A stretch of 18,108 bases of DNA from BMS3Bbin07 sp036244995 (GCA_036244995.1 BTTF01000043.1:1-18108); one strand, 5' to 3'. Shown: positions 7,276 through 15,547, counted from the first letter of the stretch. The notes: generated by a model not told the origin, from the sequence alone. Numbers and translations are program-made.

Positions 7276-9028
7276 GGTATCCTGATGATTTCATATATGC
7301 TTCAATAGTTGCCTTTGCAATAAGGGCTGCGGTTCCTCCGCCATGCCCGCCGTGCTCAACAAAGACAGAGAGGGCGATTAAAGGATTGTCAGCCGGTGCG
7401 TATGCAACGAACCATGCATGGTCCTTGTACTTGTTTGCGAGTTTTTTCTTTACTGATTCCGGAATCTTGATGATCTGGGCAGTCCCTGTCTTGCCTGCAA
7501 TTCTGACTATTTTCGACCTTGCCCTCCAGCCCGTGCCTTTTCTGTCCTCAACCACCCCTGCCAGGGAGTTCCTGATTATCCTGAGTGTCTTCGGGCTCAG
7601 GCTGAGTTTTGCTATCGGCTCCTTGTCGGGCTGGTCCTTGAGAAGTTCAGGCCTGTAAACAGTGCCCCCGTTTGCTATGGCGGATATCATCAGGGCTGCC
7701 TGGGCAGGGGTGATCGAGACGTATCCCTGTCCTATTGCCGCATTAAAGGTGTCACCAAGGTACCATGGAATTCCCTTTTTCCTTAATTTCCAGGATGTCG
7801 TAGGGATGAGTCCTTTCTTTTCAGCGCTCAGGTTGACCCCCGGGGCAATGCCGAGTCCGAGTGCATTTGCATACTTTGCAATCCTGTCCATCCCAAGGAG
7901 TCTGCCGACCTCGTAAAAATAGATGTCGCAGGATTCAACAATGGCCTTTCTGAGCGCTGTCCTGCCATGTCCCTGCCTTTTCCAGCAACTGAATTTCCAG
8001 ATGCCTACATGAATCGTACCTTTACAATCCACGGTAAAGTTCTTGTCTATAACCCCCTCCTCCAGGGCGGCAATGGCAGTAACGATCTTGAATATGGAGC
8101 CCGGAGGGTATTGGCTCTGAAATACCCTGTTCAGAAAGGGATGTCCGGGACGTTTCCGAAGCCTGTTCCATTGCTTTTGAGACATCCCCCGAACGAAGAG
8201 ATTGGGGTCAAAAGATGGAAGGCTTACCAGTGCAAGTACTTCACCATTTGCAGGGTCCAGGGCCAGGAGTGCGCCGGCCTTTCCCTTAAATGCCTTCTCT
8301 GCAGCCTTCTGTGTCCGGAGGTCGACACTTAACGTCAGGTCCTCCCCCTTTTGTGGCGGCACTATTTTCAGTGTACGTAACTGTCTTCCGAGGGCATCGA
8401 CCTCGATAAACCTCTTTCCGGGAATACCACTCAACCTCTTGTCATAGAGCGCTTCCACGCCCCATTGTCCAACAAAGGTGCCCCTGGGTGTACCGGCAAA
8501 GAGCCCCTTGCGCAACTGGGCCTCCGTAGGGAGACTCAGATACCCGATCAGGTGTGCGCCGGTGCTGCCATAGGGATATGCCCTGGTGATCTCCGTCTCT
8601 ACTATAAGTCCCGGGAAATCAGACCGTCTTGCTTCTATCCTGGCGACCTGCGCAAAACTCAAACCCTCTTTCAGCCTTATTGGTTCAAGGACATGTTTTT
8701 TGTGTTTTGCTATCTTTTCAGACAGCTCTTCAACGGGTATGTCAAGGAGTTTTGACAGGCCTCTCAGGTCGGGTCCCCCTTTCGAGAGGTCGGGGATCAG
8801 TGAGGCGATGAAATAAGGGGCATTTTTTACAAGGGCGGTGCCGTTTCTGTCAAAAATTATACCTCTTGGGGCAGGAAGCTTGAAGACCCTGACCCTGTTT
8901 TTCTCAGACTGTTTCCTGTAATAACTGCCTTTCAGAATCTGCAACTGCCACAGTCTTAGTAGAAAGATTACAAAAACGGCCATGGATATGTAAGCCAGAA
9001 CCGTTATAGTCCTCTTTTTATCCGTCAT
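7250..9028 (-). CDS. mrdA: Penicillin-binding protein 2, elongasome DD-transpeptidase
   Basis: A class B PBP that cross-links peptidoglycan in the periplasm with RodA. I chose the ATG at 9028 because its A precedes and overlaps the mreD stop (ATGA, four-base overlap), giving 592 residues; an in-frame GTG at 9049 would add seven. There is one N-terminal membrane anchor (about residues 8-27), then a PBP dimer domain with the RGIIFDRNG motif. The transpeptidase domain has the SxxK serine in PPGSIFK (Ser311, Lys314), SCD at 366-368 (the SxD/SxN motif; PBP2 commonly has D here) and KTG at 513-515 in AGKTGTAQ. Length is near the usual 600-630. Extra cysteines (CKG and FSCWKR, between the first two motifs) occur in many PBP2 proteins. 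Confidence 0.96.
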   Translation of the reverse strand: MTDKKRTITVLAYISMAVFVIFLLRLWQLQILKGSYYRKQSEKNRVRVFKLPAPRGIIFDRNGTALVKNAPYFIASLIPDLSKGGPDLRGLSKLLDIPVEELSEKIAKHKKHVLEPIRLKEGLSFAQVARIEARRSDFPGLIVETEITRAYPYGSTGAHLIGYLSLPTEAQLRKGLFAGTPRGTFVGQWGVEALYDKRLSGIPGKRFIEVDALGRQLRTLKIVPPQKGEDLTLSVDLRTQKAAEKAFKGKAGALLALDPANGEVLALVSLPSFDPNLFVRGMSQKQWNRLRKRPGHPFLNRVFQSQYPPGSIFKIVTAIAALEEGVIDKNFTVDCKGTIHVGIWKFSCWKRQGHGRTALRKAIVESCDIYFYEVGRLLGMDRIAKYANALGLGIAPGVNLSAEKKGLIPTTSWKLRKKGIPWYLGDTFNAAIGQGYVSITPAQAALMISAIANGGTVYRPELLKDQPDKEPIAKLSLSPKTLRIIRNSLAGVVEDRKGTGWRARSKIVRIAGKTGTAQIIKIPESVKKKLANKYKDHAWFVAYAPADNPLIALSVFVEHGGHGGGTAALIAKATIEAYMKSSGYHVETPLKN

Positions 9029-9486
9029 TTTCCCGGTCTTATCAGCCACCCGAAGGGTGCGTTTATCAATGCCTTGACCAAGGTCAGGGCTAAGAAATCC
9101 TGAAAAGGGGCCGGTCTCTGTGCAAAGAGGGAAAGTGATGTATATATCACTGTTTCGTCAAAGACGGTCAGGGTAAAGACCGCAAGCATTCCCAGCAGGG
9201 GAGTCCATATAAAAAAGCCATCCGAGAGATAAGCAGGAAGGATGCCAACCAGTCCTTTTCCGAGCATTCCCGGACCGATTAACTGTCCTGAAAGGGTATC
9301 TTCGAGGAAACCTACAGATATCCCGACTGCTGCACCCTGGAGTTCACCTCTTTTGAGGCCGAAATAATAGACAAGCAGCAGGGTCAGATTCACTTTTATC
9401 AACTCCGTTGATATTACAGATTGCAGGAGAAAGACTCCTGCGACGATTATTGCCCGGAAAGCGAGTTTTTTTACAGTTTTGTTCAT
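9025..9486 (-). CDS. mreD: MreD, rod shape-determining membrane protein
   Basis: 153 residues from the ATG at 9486, which has AGGA eight bases upstream and starts 10 bases after the mreC stop. A longer reading from a TTG at 9525 would overlap mreC and is less likely. The protein is almost entirely hydrophobic, with about five membrane segments and the family-like stretch LLVYYFGLKRGELQGAAVG followed by a GFLEDTLSG motif. MreD is poorly conserved at the sequence level, so the call rests on this pattern, the length and the fixed order mreB-mreC-mreD-mrdA-rodA. It is an inner-membrane part of the Rod complex that balances MreC action on PBP2/RodA. Confidence 0.92.
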   Translation of the reverse strand: MNKTVKKLAFRAIIVAGVFLLQSVISTELIKVNLTLLLVYYFGLKRGELQGAAVGISVGFLEDTLSGQLIGPGMLGKGLVGILPAYLSDGFFIWTPLLGMLAVFTLTVFDETVIYTSLSLFAQRPAPFQDFLALTLVKALINAPFGWLIRPGK

Positions 9487-9496
9487 AATTGAAATC

Positions 9497-10276
9497 CTAT
9501 TTTTTAAAGACCATGACCTCTTCAATCATGGATGCCTTTATTGTCGGTTTAACCCTAACGTCAAGGAAGAGTTCACTCCCTTTCTCAACCCCTGTGATAT
9601 AACCCACGGGGATACCTTTGGGGAAAACCCCGTCAAGCCCTGAAGTTATCAACAATGCGCCGGGCTTTATATCTTCATCCCTTGGAATATATTTTAAGGT
9701 ACATGATCCATCCCCCCTGCCTGACAGTATCCCTTCAATCCTTGTGTCCTGAAGCCGTACGGATACGGAAAAACTTACGTCTGTGACAAGCAGTACCTTT
9801 GAAAACTCCGGCATAACCTCTGAAGTTTTTCCAACGAGTCCTTCGGGTGTCCTTACGGCCATATCCTTTTTAATGCCGCTTGATGTCCCCTTATCAATTA
9901 TAATCAGCTCCGGCCACTGTCTTATCCCTGATGAGATGACCCTTGCGGCTGCAATAAAATGAGGGGTTGTTTCTTTTATGCCTATTATGGTGCTTAGTCT
10001 CCGGTTTTCGAATTTGAGCTCTGTGTATTCCTGCTCTCTCATCTCAAGCCGACCGATTTTGCTTTTAAGTATCCGGTTTTCGTTTTCCAGTCTGAAATAG
10101 TAGCGAAAAGGTGATTTGATGATCTTCATGACGGCAGTGAAACCCCTCTCCAACCGGTATAGAGGGGTCTGCAGGGCAGTTAAGGGTTTAAACGGTCCCC
10201 TGGTACTCTGAAAGGTCATAAGGGAGGCAGAGACGACGACAACCAGAAAAAGCAAGACAACCCGTCTGTTCCTCAT
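9497..10276 (-). CDS. mreC: MreC, rod shape-determining periplasmic protein
   Basis: 259 residues with one N-terminal membrane anchor (about 5-22), then a coiled coil rich in Glu/Leu/Arg (about 61-97). The C-terminal beta-barrel region contains motifs such as IIDKGTSSGIKKDMAV, VLLVTD and ITSGLDGVFPKGIPVG, which are typical of MreC. It binds PBP2 and switches on the RodA-PBP2 pair. The ATG lies seven bases after the mreB stop without a strong Shine-Dalgarno, so it is probably translated by coupling. Length is usual for the family. Confidence 0.95.
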   Translation of the reverse strand: MRNRRVVLLFLVVVVSASLMTFQSTRGPFKPLTALQTPLYRLERGFTAVMKIIKSPFRYYFRLENENRILKSKIGRLEMREQEYTELKFENRRLSTIIGIKETTPHFIAAARVISSGIRQWPELIIIDKGTSSGIKKDMAVRTPEGLVGKTSEVMPEFSKVLLVTDVSFSVSVRLQDTRIEGILSGRGDGSCTLKYIPRDEDIKPGALLITSGLDGVFPKGIPVGYITGVEKGSELFLDVRVKPTIKASMIEEVMVFKK

Positions 10277-10283
10277 CTCATCA

Positions 10284-11312
10284 TCAATTCAGGGCTACAC
10301 GTTGCAGCAGGTCGATTTCATCAAGCATCTTTCCCACTCCTCTGACAACTGCCGTGAGGGGGTCATCAGCCACTATTACAGGAAGCCTGGTCTCTTCCTT
10401 GATCAGCAGATCAAGACCGCGCAGGAGTGCCCCGCCTCCGGCCAGCACTATGCCTGTATCTACAATATCCGCTGCAAGTTCCGGAGGCGTGTTTTCAAGC
10501 GCTACCTTGATTGTATCGAGGATTATGGTGACAGGTTCCTGAAGGGCCTCCCTGATCTCCTCTTCATTTATAGTGATGGTTTTGGGAATCCCTGAAACCA
10601 TGTCCCTTCCTTTTATATCAAGCTCCCTGGAGGTATTATCAGTCGGATAGGCAGAGCCTATCTCTATCTTGATCTGCTCGGAAGATCTTTCGCCGATCAT
10701 AAGGTTGTATCTTCTTTTTATATAAGCCAGGATTGTTTCATCCATCCTGTCTCCGCCAACCCTTACCACCTTGCTGTAAACAATGCCGTCAAGAGAGATT
10801 ACGGCAACATCAGTGGTTCCACCTCCGAGGTCGACAATCATGTTGCCTGTGGGTTCACCTACGGGCATGCCAACACCAATGGCGGCAGCCATGGGTTCCG
10901 ATATGAGATAGACCTCCCTTGCGCCGGAGGCCTGGGAGGCGTCTTTAACAGCCCTCTGTTCAACCTGCGTTATCCCCGAAGGCACCCCGATGATGACTCT
11001 TGGTGCGACAAAGCTCTTCCTGTTATGAACCTTTGTGATAAAGTATTTGAGCATTTCCCCTGTGGCATCGAAGTCTGCAATCACGCCGTCCTTCATCGGC
11101 CTTATCGTGGTTATGTTTGCCGGGGTCTTGCCAAGCATTCTCTTTCCCTCAATTCCAACGGCAATCGTCTTTTTATTGTCTTTTCTGATTACAACCACCG
11201 ATGGTTCGTTACAGACGATCCCGCCTTTCTTTACATAGACCAGGGTGTTTGCTGTCCCAAGGTCTATGGCAAGGTCATTTGAGAACAGTCCAAGTATTTT
11301 CTGTATAAACAT
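10284..11312 (-). CDS. mreB: MreB, actin-like cell shape protein
   Basis: 342 residues, the usual MreB length. The actin-fold nucleotide-binding motifs are present: phosphate 1 IDLGTANTLVYV (16-27), phosphate 2 DLGGGTTDVAVISL (161-174), ISEPMAAAIG (137-146) with the probable catalytic Glu139, and the adenosine motif GIVLAGGGALLRGLD (287-301). The N-terminus MFIQKILGLF looks like the short amphipathic membrane-binding helix. It forms membrane-bound filaments that orient the Rod complex. The ATG is preceded by a perfect AGGAGG (11322-11317) four bases away, the strongest ribosome site in this operon and consistent with high expression. It follows the RDD gene by 98 bases, which contain a palindromic element. 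Confidence 0.98.
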   Translation of the reverse strand: MFIQKILGLFSNDLAIDLGTANTLVYVKKGGIVCNEPSVVVIRKDNKKTIAVGIEGKRMLGKTPANITTIRPMKDGVIADFDATGEMLKYFITKVHNRKSFVAPRVIIGVPSGITQVEQRAVKDASQASGAREVYLISEPMAAAIGVGMPVGEPTGNMIVDLGGGTTDVAVISLDGIVYSKVVRVGGDRMDETILAYIKRRYNLMIGERSSEQIKIEIGSAYPTDNTSRELDIKGRDMVSGIPKTITINEEEIREALQEPVTIILDTIKVALENTPPELAADIVDTGIVLAGGGALLRGLDLLIKEETRLPVIVADDPLTAVVRGVGKMLDEIDLLQRVALN

Positions 11313-11343
11313 CTATCCTCCTGTTGCGGAAGCTTTAATTGTC

Positions 11344-11364
11344 ACCCTGAATTTATTTCAGGGT
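11344..11364. repeat. Palindromic element upstream of mreB
   Basis: ACCCTGAA (11344-11351) and TTCAGGGT (11357-11364) are perfect 8-base inverted arms around a 5-base loop. They sit in the 98-base RDD-mreB gap, 32 bases above the mreB start. No T-run follows on the minus strand, so it is not a classical terminator. The sequence around it (GTCACCCTGAA...TTCAGGGTCTC) resembles short dispersed palindromes I know from several bacterial genomes. No second copy is seen in this window. Confidence 0.55.
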
Positions 11365-11410
11365 CTCGCAACCTCTTTTAGTAGTTTTAATGAACATCCT
11401 GCACAGGCAG

Positions 11411-11839
11411 CTATTCGTTACTGCCTGATGCCTGCTCCTTTTTGCCTGCTGTTTCTATAACCCTGGTTTTTGCAATCTCGTCGCCAAGACGTCTGTTTGT
11501 ATCATTTCCGAAAAGCACGATAAACTCAAAGGCCAGCACGCAGAGAAAGAGAAGCCAACCTATCAAGGGTATTCGCCATAGTAAAAACCCGAAGGCGATA
11601 GTCATGTTTCTCAGTATGGATTCCTTGACAGTACAAGGCCCTCCGTCCAGCCTGACCACACTTAACCCAAGGAGCATTTTACCGGGACTTCTGCCGTTAA
11701 AGAAGCCATCGGATACCAGAATATATACAAGTCCTGCAAAAAAACCTGTCTTCTGTAATATCTCAACAGCTATAGTTGCCAGTATAAGGTCTATGACCTT
11801 TGCAACTACACGGGAGAGAAGTCCAGCAGGGGTTACCAT
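11411..11839 (-). CDS. RDD-family integral membrane protein
   Basis: 142 residues with about three hydrophobic segments. The first segment begins SRVVAKVIDLILATI, with the Arg and Asp that name the RDD family. A cytoplasmic-side motif NGRSPGKMLLGLSVVRLDG is the hallmark of the family. A polar tail rich in Lys/Glu/Ser ends the protein. RDD proteins are proposed transporters or membrane accessory proteins and no specific role can be read here. The ATG at 11839 has only a weak ribosome site. It lies 58 bases after dapA and 98 bases before mreB on the same strand, at the junction of the lysine genes and the Rod operon. Confidence 0.85.
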   Translation of the reverse strand: MVTPAGLLSRVVAKVIDLILATIAVEILQKTGFFAGLVYILVSDGFFNGRSPGKMLLGLSVVRLDGGPCTVKESILRNMTIAFGFLLWRIPLIGWLLFLCVLAFEFIVLFGNDTNRRLGDEIAKTRVIETAGKKEQASGSNE

Positions 11840-11897
11840 TTAAAATACTACCAGATAGGTACTAAGATTTTCAAGGAAGGGGCTGCCCTTGCCTGTT

Positions 11898-12770
11898 TTA
11901 AACAAGGTTATATGAGAGCAGAGTCTCCTGTAAACTTTTTTTGTTTGCCTCCGACATTTCACACAGCGGGAGACGGAGTTCCCCGCGTATCCTGCCCATC
12001 ATTGCGAGGGCTGTTTTAACAGGTATGGGGTTGGTCTCTATGAACATCGCAGAATTGAGTGGTTCGAGTTTGAAATGGAGCTTTCGGGCATCATCATAAA
12101 GTCCCTTTTCATAGCTTGCACACATCCGGGAAACCATTCCGGGCATCACGTTGGCAGTGACGGAAATCACGCCCCTGCCGCCGAGGGCAAGAAGGGGAAA
12201 CGTTGTGAAGTCGTCTCCTGAAAGAACGGTAATCCTGTCACCACACAGCCTCATAACCTCACTCACCTGCTTCATATCTCCCGAGGCTTCCTTTATGGCA
12301 GTAATATTTTTAATCCCGGCAAGCCTTGCAACCGTTCGAGGAAGTATGTTAACAGCCGTGCGTCCGGGTACGTTATAAAGCACAAGCGGAAGGTCAACGG
12401 CCTCTGCCACTGCCCTGTAATGCCTGTAGAGCCCCTCCTGGGTAGGTTTGTTGTAGTAGGGTGCGACAAGCAGGGCAGCATCCGCCCCGAGCTTCCAGGC
12501 CTCCTGCGTCATTGTAATCGTTTCATCAGTGGAATTGGCACCGGTACCTGCTATGACCGGGACCCTTTTGTTTACAACTTCTATGGTACTCTTTATCACC
12601 CTGTAATGTTCCTCATAGGTCAGGGTTGCCGACTCTCCTGTAGTGCCACAGGGCACTATGCCGTTTGTTCCCTCTGCTATATGCCACTCAATCAGCTCCG
12701 ACAGGGCCTTTTCATCCACACCCCCATCCCTGAAAGGGGTAACCAGGGCTACTATTGAACCTTTAAGCAT
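11898..12770 (-). CDS. dapA: 4-hydroxy-tetrahydrodipicolinate synthase
   Basis: 290 residues, the standard DapA length. It condenses pyruvate with aspartate semialdehyde, the first committed step to diaminopimelate and lysine, in the cytoplasm. The Schiff-base lysine is Lys160 in ITAIKEASGD; the other catalytic residues are Thr43 and Thr44 in PCGTTGES, Tyr132 in LYNVPGRT and Tyr106 in VAPYYNKP. The motif and its GTTGE context separate it from N-acetylneuraminate lyase relatives. A perfect AAGGAGGT ribosome site lies about six bases before the ATG. It is 76 bases downstream of the PilZ gene on the same strand. dapB, often adjacent, is absent here. Confidence 0.97.
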   Translation of the reverse strand: MLKGSIVALVTPFRDGGVDEKALSELIEWHIAEGTNGIVPCGTTGESATLTYEEHYRVIKSTIEVVNKRVPVIAGTGANSTDETITMTQEAWKLGADAALLVAPYYNKPTQEGLYRHYRAVAEAVDLPLVLYNVPGRTAVNILPRTVARLAGIKNITAIKEASGDMKQVSEVMRLCGDRITVLSGDDFTTFPLLALGGRGVISVTANVMPGMVSRMCASYEKGLYDDARKLHFKLEPLNSAMFIETNPIPVKTALAMMGRIRGELRLPLCEMSEANKKSLQETLLSYNLV

Positions 12771-12846
12771 GAACTACCTCCTTAAGAACTTAATCCCCGC
12801 CCTTTTCCTCTATCCGGGAAGGGCAATCCTGCAATCTGAAAAGAGT

Positions 12847-13143
12847 TTATATCTTTACCGGAAACCTGTGACAAAGGCCGGCCCTGTAAGTAGAGCCCGC
12901 CTTTTCTATCCACTTGACAAGCCCATAGCCCGGCATCCTTTCGTTTCCCCTGTCCCTTATTGTTATCGCATGACCTTTCTGTAAGGGGTATGTGGTTATC
13001 ATACAAAACCCCTGATCTGAAATGTCCACAATTGAGCCCTTTGCCTCAACCCTTGTGGCATCTCTTCCCCCCACCTCTGTTACGGCAAACTTGATATTAA
13101 GGCTGGTTACCTGTCTGGAAACGCTTCTCTTTTCCGTTGTCAT
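12847..13143 (-). CDS. Small single-domain PilZ protein (putative c-di-GMP receptor)
   Basis: 98 residues forming little more than one PilZ domain. The c-di-GMP binding signature is present: RxxxR at Arg6-Arg10 and DxSxxG as DISDQG (40-45). Near the C-terminus GLVKWIEKAG...YRAGLCHRF resembles the usual last strands of PilZ domains (positions about 74-94). There is no membrane segment or output domain, so it should act by binding a partner. Its ATG overlaps the dapF stop (ATGA), so it is translationally coupled to dapF. Both binding motifs are intact, which suggests it can bind c-di-GMP, but the target is unknown. Confidence 0.85.
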   Translation of the reverse strand: MTTEKRSVSRQVTSLNIKFAVTEVGGRDATRVEAKGSIVDISDQGFCMITTYPLQKGHAITIRDRGNERMPGYGLVKWIEKAGSTYRAGLCHRFPVKI

Positions 13144-14027
13144 TTTTCTCGTCCATAGACTTCAATATTTATATATCCATCAAATACGGTGACGGCAGGA
13201 CCTGCCATGTAGATATGCCCATCCCCGGCCCATTCAATAAAAAGGTCTCCACCCGGGAGGTGAACCGTCACGTCTTTTCCTGTAATCCCGATTAATGATG
13301 TTGCAACAGCAGCAGCAGAGGCCCCGGTTCCGCAGGCCATTGTCTCGCCGGCACCCCTTTCCCAAACCCTCATCTTTATCTCTTTATCATTTAGTATCTC
13401 TACAAACTCCACGTTTGTCCTGCGGGGGAATATCTGATGGTTTTCAATCATTGGGCCGTAGTAGCTTACAGGAAAGGTTCCTGCATCATCAACGACTATA
13501 ACGCAATGGGGATTCCCCATGGAGAGGCAGGTGATATCAAGAACCCGTCCCTCAACCTCAAGGGGATACTTTATAAAAACGGCTGTTTCCGGCAGGACAG
13601 TACTGTTTGTTTCCTGGATATCTATGGGTATCTTCTCCGGTGAAAACTCCGGCATTCCCATATCGACCCTGACCAATCCATCGCATATCTCCGGTCTGAT
13701 AATGCCCGCCGGTGTCTCTATTCCAAGTACCTTTTTTTCACTTAACCCCCTGTCCCATATGTACTTGGCCAGACAGCGGATACCGTTGCCGCACATCTCG
13801 ACTTCAGAGCCGTCGGCATTGAATATTCTCATCCTGAAATCGGCCCTCTGAGATGGACAGAGCAGGAGAAGCTGGTCGGCTCCGACGGCAAACCTTCTGT
13901 TGCATAAATGGACTGACAGCCTGGAAAGTTCATCAGTGCCGAGATTGGCCAGAGATGAGTCTTTAATAGCGTTAACGACAACAAAATCATTTCCAAGGCC
14001 ATGCATTTTTGTGAATTCGATTTTCAT
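13140..14027 (-). CDS. dapF: Diaminopimelate epimerase
   Basis: 295 residues, near the usual 275-290. It interconverts LL- and meso-diaminopimelate, giving the cell-wall precursor and the LysA substrate. The paired catalytic cysteines are Cys79 in EMCGNGIR and Cys232 in MACGTGA. The N-terminal FTKMHGLGNDF, SMGNPHCV and ERGAGETMACG motifs are all canonical. The ribosome site is weak. It follows lysA by 24 bases and overlaps the PilZ gene by four bases. The high identity of the motifs makes another epimerase unlikely. Confidence 0.97.
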   Translation of the reverse strand: MKIEFTKMHGLGNDFVVVNAIKDSSLANLGTDELSRLSVHLCNRRFAVGADQLLLLCPSQRADFRMRIFNADGSEVEMCGNGIRCLAKYIWDRGLSEKKVLGIETPAGIIRPEICDGLVRVDMGMPEFSPEKIPIDIQETNSTVLPETAVFIKYPLEVEGRVLDITCLSMGNPHCVIVVDDAGTFPVSYYGPMIENHQIFPRRTNVEFVEILNDKEIKMRVWERGAGETMACGTGASAAAVATSLIGITGKDVTVHLPGGDLFIEWAGDGHIYMAGPAVTVFDGYINIEVYGREK

Positions 14028-14051
14028 AATATCAAGAAGTTATCAACCGGA

Positions 14052-15326
14052 TCAAATCTTGTTTTCCCCCTTATCCAGGAAATCAGGTATCATCTCACCG
14101 CGGACAAGGTCTCTGTAAGTCTCCCTCTTTCTTGTAATGTAGTGCTCGCTCCCCTTTACAAGCACCTCTGCCGGTCTTGGACGGCTGTTATAATTGGAGC
14201 TCATCGAAAATCCATAGGCCCCGGCGCTCATAACGGCAAGACAGTCGCCGTGCTGTACCATGTTGATTTCCCTTTCCCTTGCAAGAAAATCCCCGGATTC
14301 GCATACAGGCCCGACAATATCTGCAGTAATCATCTTGCGCCTGTTCTTTCTGACAGGGACGATGTGGTGAAATGCATCATACAGGGTGGGTCTCATCAGG
14401 TCGTTCATCCCTGCATCCACTATCACAAACTCCCTGTCCTCCCCCTTCTTCAGATAAAGCACCCTGGTGAGGAGTATGCCGGCATTCCCTGCAATTGAGC
14501 GTCCCGGCTCCAGAACTATTGTTATGTCCAGTCCCCCAAGAAGCGGCAGGAGTTTTTTGGCGAGCTCCTTTGGGTGGGGTGGAGATTCGTCTTTATATTG
14601 TATGCCAAGCCCGCCGCCTATGTCCAGATATTTCAAATTGATTCCCTCTGCCTTCAGACTTTCAATGAGGACCAGTATCCTCTGGAGTGCATCGACAAAG
14701 GGAGTGACCTTTGTTATCTGGGAGCCGATATGTTTGTGAACCCCTATGAGCTCAATATTTTCAAGTCCCTTTGCCAGTCTGTAGTACTCCAGGGCATTTT
14801 CTATCGGGATGCCAAACTTGTGTTTTCTAAGCCCTGTTGATATATAGGGATGTGTTTCAGGGTCAATATCAGGATTTATTCTCAGTGCTACCGGTGCAGT
14901 GACATTCATCTGTCCTGCTATATCGTTAATCCTTTCAAGCTCCTGTTCGGATTCAACATTAAACATCAATATCCTCTTGCTGAGGGCATATCGAATCTCG
15001 TCATCGGTTTTGCCCACCCCGGCATAGACAATCTTCTCCGGTGGTATTCCCACCCGTAAGGCCCTGTAGAGCTCACCTCCGGAGACAATATCAGCACCGG
15101 CACCATGATTTGCAACCATACGGAGGATGGCGCTGTTGGAATTGGCCTTCATTGCAAAGCACATTATGTGTGGAATTTCCATAAAGGCGTCATTATATGC
15201 CTTCAGATGCCGGGTCAGGGTTTTATGGCTGTAAACATAAAGAGGGGTGCCATACTCATCAATAAGGCTCTTAACCGGAACATCTTCAGCATAGAGCTCT
15301 CCTCTTAAATATCTGAAATAATGCAT
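14052..15326 (-). CDS. lysA: Diaminopimelate decarboxylase
   Basis: 425 residues from the ATG at 15326, which gives the canonical N-terminus MHYFRYLRGELYAEDVPV. An in-frame GTG at 15383 would add 19 unrelated residues and lacks a ribosome site. The PLP lysine is Lys60 in CFAMKANSN. Other marks are KHIGSQI (198-204), the phosphate-binding DIGGGLG (235-241), EPGRSIAG (273-280) and VCESGDFLA (341-349) with active-site Cys342. It decarboxylates meso-diaminopimelate to lysine in the cytoplasm. GGAGGAG lies unusually close (one to three bases) to the ATG. It is the first gene of the leftward run and is divergent from the cold-shock gene. Confidence 0.97.
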   Translation of the reverse strand: MHYFRYLRGELYAEDVPVKSLIDEYGTPLYVYSHKTLTRHLKAYNDAFMEIPHIMCFAMKANSNSAILRMVANHGAGADIVSGGELYRALRVGIPPEKIVYAGVGKTDDEIRYALSKRILMFNVESEQELERINDIAGQMNVTAPVALRINPDIDPETHPYISTGLRKHKFGIPIENALEYYRLAKGLENIELIGVHKHIGSQITKVTPFVDALQRILVLIESLKAEGINLKYLDIGGGLGIQYKDESPPHPKELAKKLLPLLGGLDITIVLEPGRSIAGNAGILLTRVLYLKKGEDREFVIVDAGMNDLMRPTLYDAFHHIVPVRKNRRKMITADIVGPVCESGDFLAREREINMVQHGDCLAVMSAGAYGFSMSSNYNSRPRPAEVLVKGSEHYITRKRETYRDLVRGEMIPDFLDKGENKI

Positions 15327-15363
15327 GCTCCTCCCATTGGTAGTCTCAATATTAAATCTTATA

Positions 15364-15393
15364 TTATTAACACAAGGGGCCACTTAAAGTCAA
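15364..15393 (-). promoter_or_regulatory. Candidate lysA promoter
   Basis: On the minus strand TTGACT (15393-15388) is followed after 18 bases by the AT-rich TAATAA (15369-15364). TTGACT matches the -35 consensus at five of six positions; the -10 is weak and could shift within the AT stretch. The start codon lies about 38 bases further on. Confidence 0.4.
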
Positions 15394-15403
15394 AGTTTTA
15401 AGG

Positions 15404-15448
15404 TGGTAAAACCGGAGACGGACACCTCTCATCCGGTAAAAACAGGAC
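15404..15448. repeat. Imperfect direct repeat with inverted CCGGA/TCCGG arms
   Basis: GGTAAAACCGGAGAC (15404-15418) and GGTAAAAACAGGAC (15435-15448) are imperfect copies 31 bases apart. Between them CCGGA and TCCGG form short inverted arms around a GACGGACACC core. The core resembles GC-rich REP-like units often found near Y1 transposases (RAYT), but no such gene is present. It could be a relic or chance. Confidence 0.3.
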
Positions 15449-15484
15449 GCTTCTAAAGTTGGTTGACTGACACAATATTTTGTA

Positions 15485-15514
15485 TTGACTATTCACTCTC
15501 AAGTATGCTATTCT
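15485..15514 (+). promoter_or_regulatory. Promoter of the cold-shock gene leader
   Basis: TTGACT (15485-15490), an 18-base spacer, and TATTCT (15509-15514) preceded by an extended -10 TGC. The expected start is near 15521, which gives a leader of about 119 bases before the ATG. Long leaders are usual for regulated cold-shock genes. Confidence 0.6.
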
Positions 15515-15547
15515 TCATATAGAGTTTCTGAAGTTTTTGTAGCGCGT

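Noticed and set aside
9487..9525. Longer MreD reading from a TTG inside mreC
   Set aside because: The ATG at 9486 has a properly spaced AGGA and gives the usual MreD length; the TTG start would overlap mreC and add a polar leader.
12799..12824. Weak inverted repeat GCCCTT/AAGGGC between the PilZ gene and dapA
   Set aside because: Only six pairs with a 14-base loop and no T-run; too weak to call a terminator or attenuator.
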